Assembly (NCBI GenBank): GCA_023953835.1
Contig: JAMLJB010000001.1
Span: 2,391,501 to 2,455,500 of the forward strand
Length of the DNA: 64,000 bases
Direction of reading: 5' to 3'
Origin: Rhizobiaceae bacterium
Lineage (GTDB): Bacteria; Pseudomonadota; Alphaproteobacteria; Rhizobiales; Rhizobiaceae
In this document: positions 61,077 through 64,000 of the stretch, in pieces
Layout: the number at the start of each line of letters is the position of its first letter
Position numbering within the stretch: position 1 is the first letter of the stretch
Program-made: the position numbers and the translations under genes
Notes under the pieces: generated by a model
Databases searched by the model: none
The model's input: only the letters and a program-made list of their open reading frames with translations
What the model was told of the DNA's origin: nothing

Positions 61077-61916
61077 TCAGGCACCGGCCTCATTGTGGTG
61101 CCATGTTCCACGTGGGTGCTCATATATATCCGTGATCTTTTTGAGACCAATCACTTTCATTTTTCTTTCCGTAGGAATTGAAAATACATTCGGATTTATA
61201 TAGTCTTCAAATATCTTTATCTCTTTTTTATTGTAGTTCTCGGAGTTGTACGAAGGGAAAAGCTGCCAATAGCAATCATATTCTATCTCTTGTAGTAATT
61301 TTAGAATATTTTCAGAAACTGTACCCGGATCATTATTCTCAATAAGCATGACCGGACGGTTCCTACCGATCAAGTTCATTGCCCCGCGCAGAACAAATAT
61401 CTCCATGCACTCCACATCCATCTTAATCACCGAGGCATCTCGCGCTAGGTGAATACTGTCGAGTTGTTGCAACGCAATCGGTGTATGAGTGACCGAGGCT
61501 TGTTCGTGTCTGAGGAGATTTTCGAGACGGAGAGCTCCGAAATTCTGTGGGGAATCGTAGTTAAAAGAAGGCATATCGACCAGGCCGCGCGCCTCGCCAA
61601 GTGCCATGTTCAACGCCGTCACATTGCTAAGGTTGTTGATGGCGATATTGGCGGCGAGCAACTGGAATATGGCTGGTTGAGGTTCAAACGAGATCACATG
61701 TCCTGTTGGCCCGACTGCTTTTGACATTGCGAGCGTGTGGTAGCCGACATTTGCGCCGATATCCAAAACGACCATTCCAGGTTGAATGATCTTTTCGAGC
61801 AAGTCGATCTCGTATTGCGACCACTCGCCGTATTCGACGATGGAGCGCCCGACATAATTGTCCGAGGCAGCGACGAACATGTCGCCATATCGGGTCTGCG
61901 CTCTTATCGTCCGCAA
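61077..61916 (-). CDS. FkbM-family methyltransferase (copy 1)
   Basis: A 279-residue SAM-dependent methyltransferase. SAM motif I VVLDIGANVGYHTLAMSKAV, HVISFEPQPAIFQLLAANIA and SVIKMDVECMEIFVLRGAMN are FkbM hallmarks. It begins with TTG behind GGAG (61916). The C-terminus (KITDIYEHPRGTWHHNEAGA) differs from the other copies. FkbM enzymes usually methylate sugars or other hydroxyl groups; the substrate is unknown. Confidence 0.85.
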   Translation of the reverse strand: MRTIRAQTRYGDMFVAASDNYVGRSIVEYGEWSQYEIDLLEKIIQPGMVVLDIGANVGYHTLAMSKAVGPTGHVISFEPQPAIFQLLAANIAINNLSNVTALNMALGEARGLVDMPSFNYDSPQNFGALRLENLLRHEQASVTHTPIALQQLDSIHLARDASVIKMDVECMEIFVLRGAMNLIGRNRPVMLIENNDPGTVSENILKLLQEIEYDCYWQLFPSYNSENYNKKEIKIFEDYINPNVFSIPTERKMKVIGLKKITDIYEHPRGTWHHNEAGA

Positions 61917-62039
61917 GCCGGTTTCTCCAGTACGATAATATTAGATTGTCCTTATTTTCAGTAAGCCCGATTCTGAAAAATTGCAACGAGCGTAGTCGAG
62001 CCGCGGCGCCGCAATCTGTCCCACCCGCGTGAAATTGGG

Positions 62040-62864
62040 CTACTTCGCGTTCCAAATGTAAGGGTGATCCGTCGGATCCTTCACCTTGCGCATTCCCGCT
62101 ATGTTGCTTGCGACTTCGCGGGGAATGGCAAGGTTGTTCACGCAACTTTCGTTGCCGAAAATGTTGTTGCTGTTCTTATTAAAGTTATTCTTTTCGAAGG
62201 ACGAGGAAACTTGCCAATAGCAGTCGTAGTTAATTTCTTCGAAGAAGCTGAGTAGCTTCTCAGAGTCATTTCCGGGCAAATGATTTTCGGCAAAGATAAC
62301 CGGGCGCCTTTTTTGAATGAGTTCCGATCCACCCCGCAAAACGGCGAGTTCCATACCTTCCACGTCCAGTTTCAGTACGGAAGCATTTCGAGCCGGTGCG
62401 ATGTCATCGAGTCTCAGCAAGGTGACGGGCGTGTATGAGATGGGCGCCTTTTCATCACGAAGAAACTCACGCACTCTGAATGCGCCAAAATTCTGGGAGA
62501 CCTCATAGTCCAATTGCGGCATATCGACCAAACCGCGAGTATCTCCGAGCGCCATGTTCAACGCTCTAACATTGCCAAGTTCGTTGATCGTAATGTTGGC
62601 GGCGAGCAATTCGAATATTGCCGGTTGCGGCTCAAACGAGATCACATGTCCTGTCGGCCCGACCGCCTTTGAGAAGGCGAGTGTGTGATAGCCAACATTT
62701 GCGCCGATATCCAGAACGACCATTCCCGGTTGAATGATCTGCTCCAGCACGCGTATTTCGCTTTGCGACCACTCGCCATATTCGACGATGGAGCGCCCGA
62801 CATAGTTGTCTGATGCCGCGACGAACATCTCACCGTATCGGGTCTGCGCTCTCAACGTCCGCAA
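62040..62864 (-). CDS. FkbM-family methyltransferase (copy 2)
   Basis: A 274-residue paralogue. Motif I VVLDIGANVGYHTLAFSKAV, SFEPQPAIFELLAANITINE and SVLKLDVEGMELAVLRGGSE. It starts with TTG like the others. The C-terminal end NNLAIPREVASNIAGMRKVK followed by DPTDHPYIWNAK matches the remnant at 60955. Between copies, N-terminal residues 1-120 are highly conserved and the later part varies. Confidence 0.87.
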   Translation of the reverse strand: MRTLRAQTRYGEMFVAASDNYVGRSIVEYGEWSQSEIRVLEQIIQPGMVVLDIGANVGYHTLAFSKAVGPTGHVISFEPQPAIFELLAANITINELGNVRALNMALGDTRGLVDMPQLDYEVSQNFGAFRVREFLRDEKAPISYTPVTLLRLDDIAPARNASVLKLDVEGMELAVLRGGSELIQKRRPVIFAENHLPGNDSEKLLSFFEEINYDCYWQVSSSFEKNNFNKNSNNIFGNESCVNNLAIPREVASNIAGMRKVKDPTDHPYIWNAK

Positions 62865-63025
62865 GCCGGTCCCTCCAGTATGAAAACATTAGAATATTCT
62901 CATAGTTATTGCGCCCGATTCGAGAAAATTGCAACGAACGTAGCGGGGCTGCGGTGCCGCAAGCCATGAATGACTATTGCGGCCTTGTTATCCTGCCGAA
63001 TGATGCATGGTTGGTCGCGCCGGTT

Positions 63026-63853
63026 CTATCTCCGCAGAGTAATCGCCGAAGGATGCTCAGATATGCTTTGCACTTTTTGCAGCCCTTCAACCCTGCCCAC
63101 AAATTCTCGCGGAATCGCAAGATTGTTAAAGCTCCCGAACTCGGCAAACCTGTTGATCGGGTTCTGTCTGTAGTTCTCTCGACTATAGATCTTTGAGTAC
63201 TGCCAAAAGCACTCGTATTCCATAGACATGAGGAAGTTCAGCAATTTTTCTGAACTCTCGCCACGGTCGTTATTTTCGAGCAACATTGCGGGTCTGTTTT
63301 TACTCAGCAGTTTCGGCGCACCCTGAAGTATGGAAAGCTCCATTCCTTCCACGTCCATTTTTATCACTGACGCATTTTGCGCCAATGCGATATCATCCAG
63401 GCGTTGAACGGAGATTGGTGTGTAGACGATTTCCGCGTTCTCTTCCCTGAGCATCTTTTGCAGCCGCAAAGCGCCAAAATTTCCGGGGTTCTCATATGTA
63501 TATGGCGGGATGTCCACAAAGCCGCGCTTCTCACCCAGAGCAACATTAAGGGCGGTGACGTTGCTGAGCTGGTTGATGGCGACATTGGCCGAGAGCAACT
63601 GGAATATGCCGGGCTGAGGCTCGAATGATACGACCCTTCCCGTGGGGCCTACGGCTTTCGACAGTGCAAGCGTGTGATATCCGACATTTGCGCCCACATC
63701 CAGCGCGGTCGCGCCGGGTCGGATCAACTGTTCGAGCAGGGTGATTTCGCTTTGCGACCACTCGCCATATTCTACCAGGCTGCGACCGACGTCGGTGTCC
63801 GTAGCAGCGACGAACATCTCACCATATCGGGTCTGCGCTCTTATCGTCCGCAA
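63026..63853 (-). CDS. FkbM-family methyltransferase (copy 3)
   Basis: A 275-residue paralogue. ALDVGANVGYHTLALSKAVG, VVSFEPQPGIFQLLSANVAI and SVIKMDVEGMELSILQGAPK are intact. It begins with TTG and ends NNLAIPREFVGRVEGLQKVQ plus a variable tail. It is the most upstream member of the tandem array, in reverse orientation, behind a perfect 11-bp inverted repeat. Confidence 0.87.
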   Translation of the reverse strand: MRTIRAQTRYGEMFVAATDTDVGRSLVEYGEWSQSEITLLEQLIRPGATALDVGANVGYHTLALSKAVGPTGRVVSFEPQPGIFQLLSANVAINQLSNVTALNVALGEKRGFVDIPPYTYENPGNFGALRLQKMLREENAEIVYTPISVQRLDDIALAQNASVIKMDVEGMELSILQGAPKLLSKNRPAMLLENNDRGESSEKLLNFLMSMEYECFWQYSKIYSRENYRQNPINRFAEFGSFNNLAIPREFVGRVEGLQKVQSISEHPSAITLRR

Positions 63854-63864
63854 GCCGGTTTCTC

Positions 63865-63896
63865 CAGTATAAGAACATTATATTATTCTTATACTG
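63865..63896 (-). promoter_or_regulatory. Palindromic promoter element upstream of FkbM copy 3
   Basis: An 11-bp perfect inverted repeat CAGTATAAGAA (63865-63875) / TTCTTATACTG (63886-63896) with a 10-base spacer containing TATAAT on the minus strand. Degenerate versions precede the other two FkbM genes (around 61925 and 62880). It may be an operator or a hairpin in the leader. Confidence 0.55.
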
Positions 63897-63900
63897 CATG

Positions 63901-64000
63901 CGCCGGATTTCCAAAAATTGCAACGTGTGCGGTCAAGCTGCGGTGCTCCAATCCGCGCTAGCGGGGCAGGACCGTCGATCCCATCAGCGTCTCGTCAATG
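63901..64000. other. Right edge of window
   Basis: About 100 bases with a segment shared with the other FkbM upstream regions (TTGCAACGTGTGCGGTCAAG region) and then sequence running off the window. No gene is visible. Confidence 0.4.

Overview
The window looks like an alphaproteobacterium of the order Hyphomicrobiales (Rhizobiales), probably Phyllobacteriaceae-like. The main evidence is the right flank: tRNA-Val(GAC), a CpdR-type receiver protein, N-formylglutamate amidohydrolase, an MmgR/suhB-type small RNA, an inositol-monophosphatase-family HisN and a threonine aldolase. This assignment rests on recalled gene order, not on a search.

Layout. (1) 1-8.4 kb: the tail of a membrane transporter, a porin, a PPK2 polyphosphate kinase, two small unknown proteins, a SulP/STAS anion transporter, a two-pore-helix ion channel translationally coupled to a polysaccharide-lyase-like protein, and an orphan histidine kinase with an ABC-substrate-binding-type sensor. 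(2) 8.4-12.9 kb: a prophage-like packaging remnant (unknown protein, ParB-DNA methyltransferase, DUF5681 protein, terminase large subunit), preceded by a cluster of small GCAGGGAA inverted repeats. (3) 13.2-47.9 kb: one large catabolic island. (4) 48.4-53.4 kb: a probable defence patch (RES-domain protein, frameshifted HEPN protein, Abi_C-like protein). (5) 53.8-57.05 kb: a recombination cassette (DUF3489, DUF2924, serine recombinase) ending near tRNA-Val. (6) 57.3-64 kb: core genes, then three tandem FkbM methyltransferases plus a remnant of a fourth.

The catabolic island is the standout. It has three unrelated importers (TRAP, tripartite tricarboxylate, branched-chain-amino-acid ABC). Its enzymes come largely in paralogous pairs: two flavodiiron-like MBL proteins each paired with a degenerate MBL partner, two TRZ/ATZ-type amidohydrolases, two BKACE (DUF849) enzymes, two IclR regulators and two FMN alpha-hydroxy-acid oxidases. 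Single-copy members are a cyclase-family hydrolase, a PRISE-like reductase, a YdiJ-like D-2-hydroxyacid dehydrogenase, an E1 alpha/beta pair without E2/E3, a GMC oxidoreductase and a fumarylacetoacetate hydrolase-family enzyme. The substrate cannot be read from sequence. The gene set suggests import of a carboxylated, possibly N-containing compound, ring or amide hydrolysis, hydroxy-acid oxidation and beta-keto-acid cleavage.

Every transcription unit I infer in this island has upstream a copy of the palindrome GGGAC-N3-GTCCC (eight sites). In most of them it lies between a TTGACG -35 box and a GATAGC-like -10 box. I read this as one regulon controlled by the two IclR paralogues. The two BKACE genes lie in a 940-bp inverted duplication (18785-19724 and 46979-47918) that also carries the promoter and operator, so the duplication looks recent.
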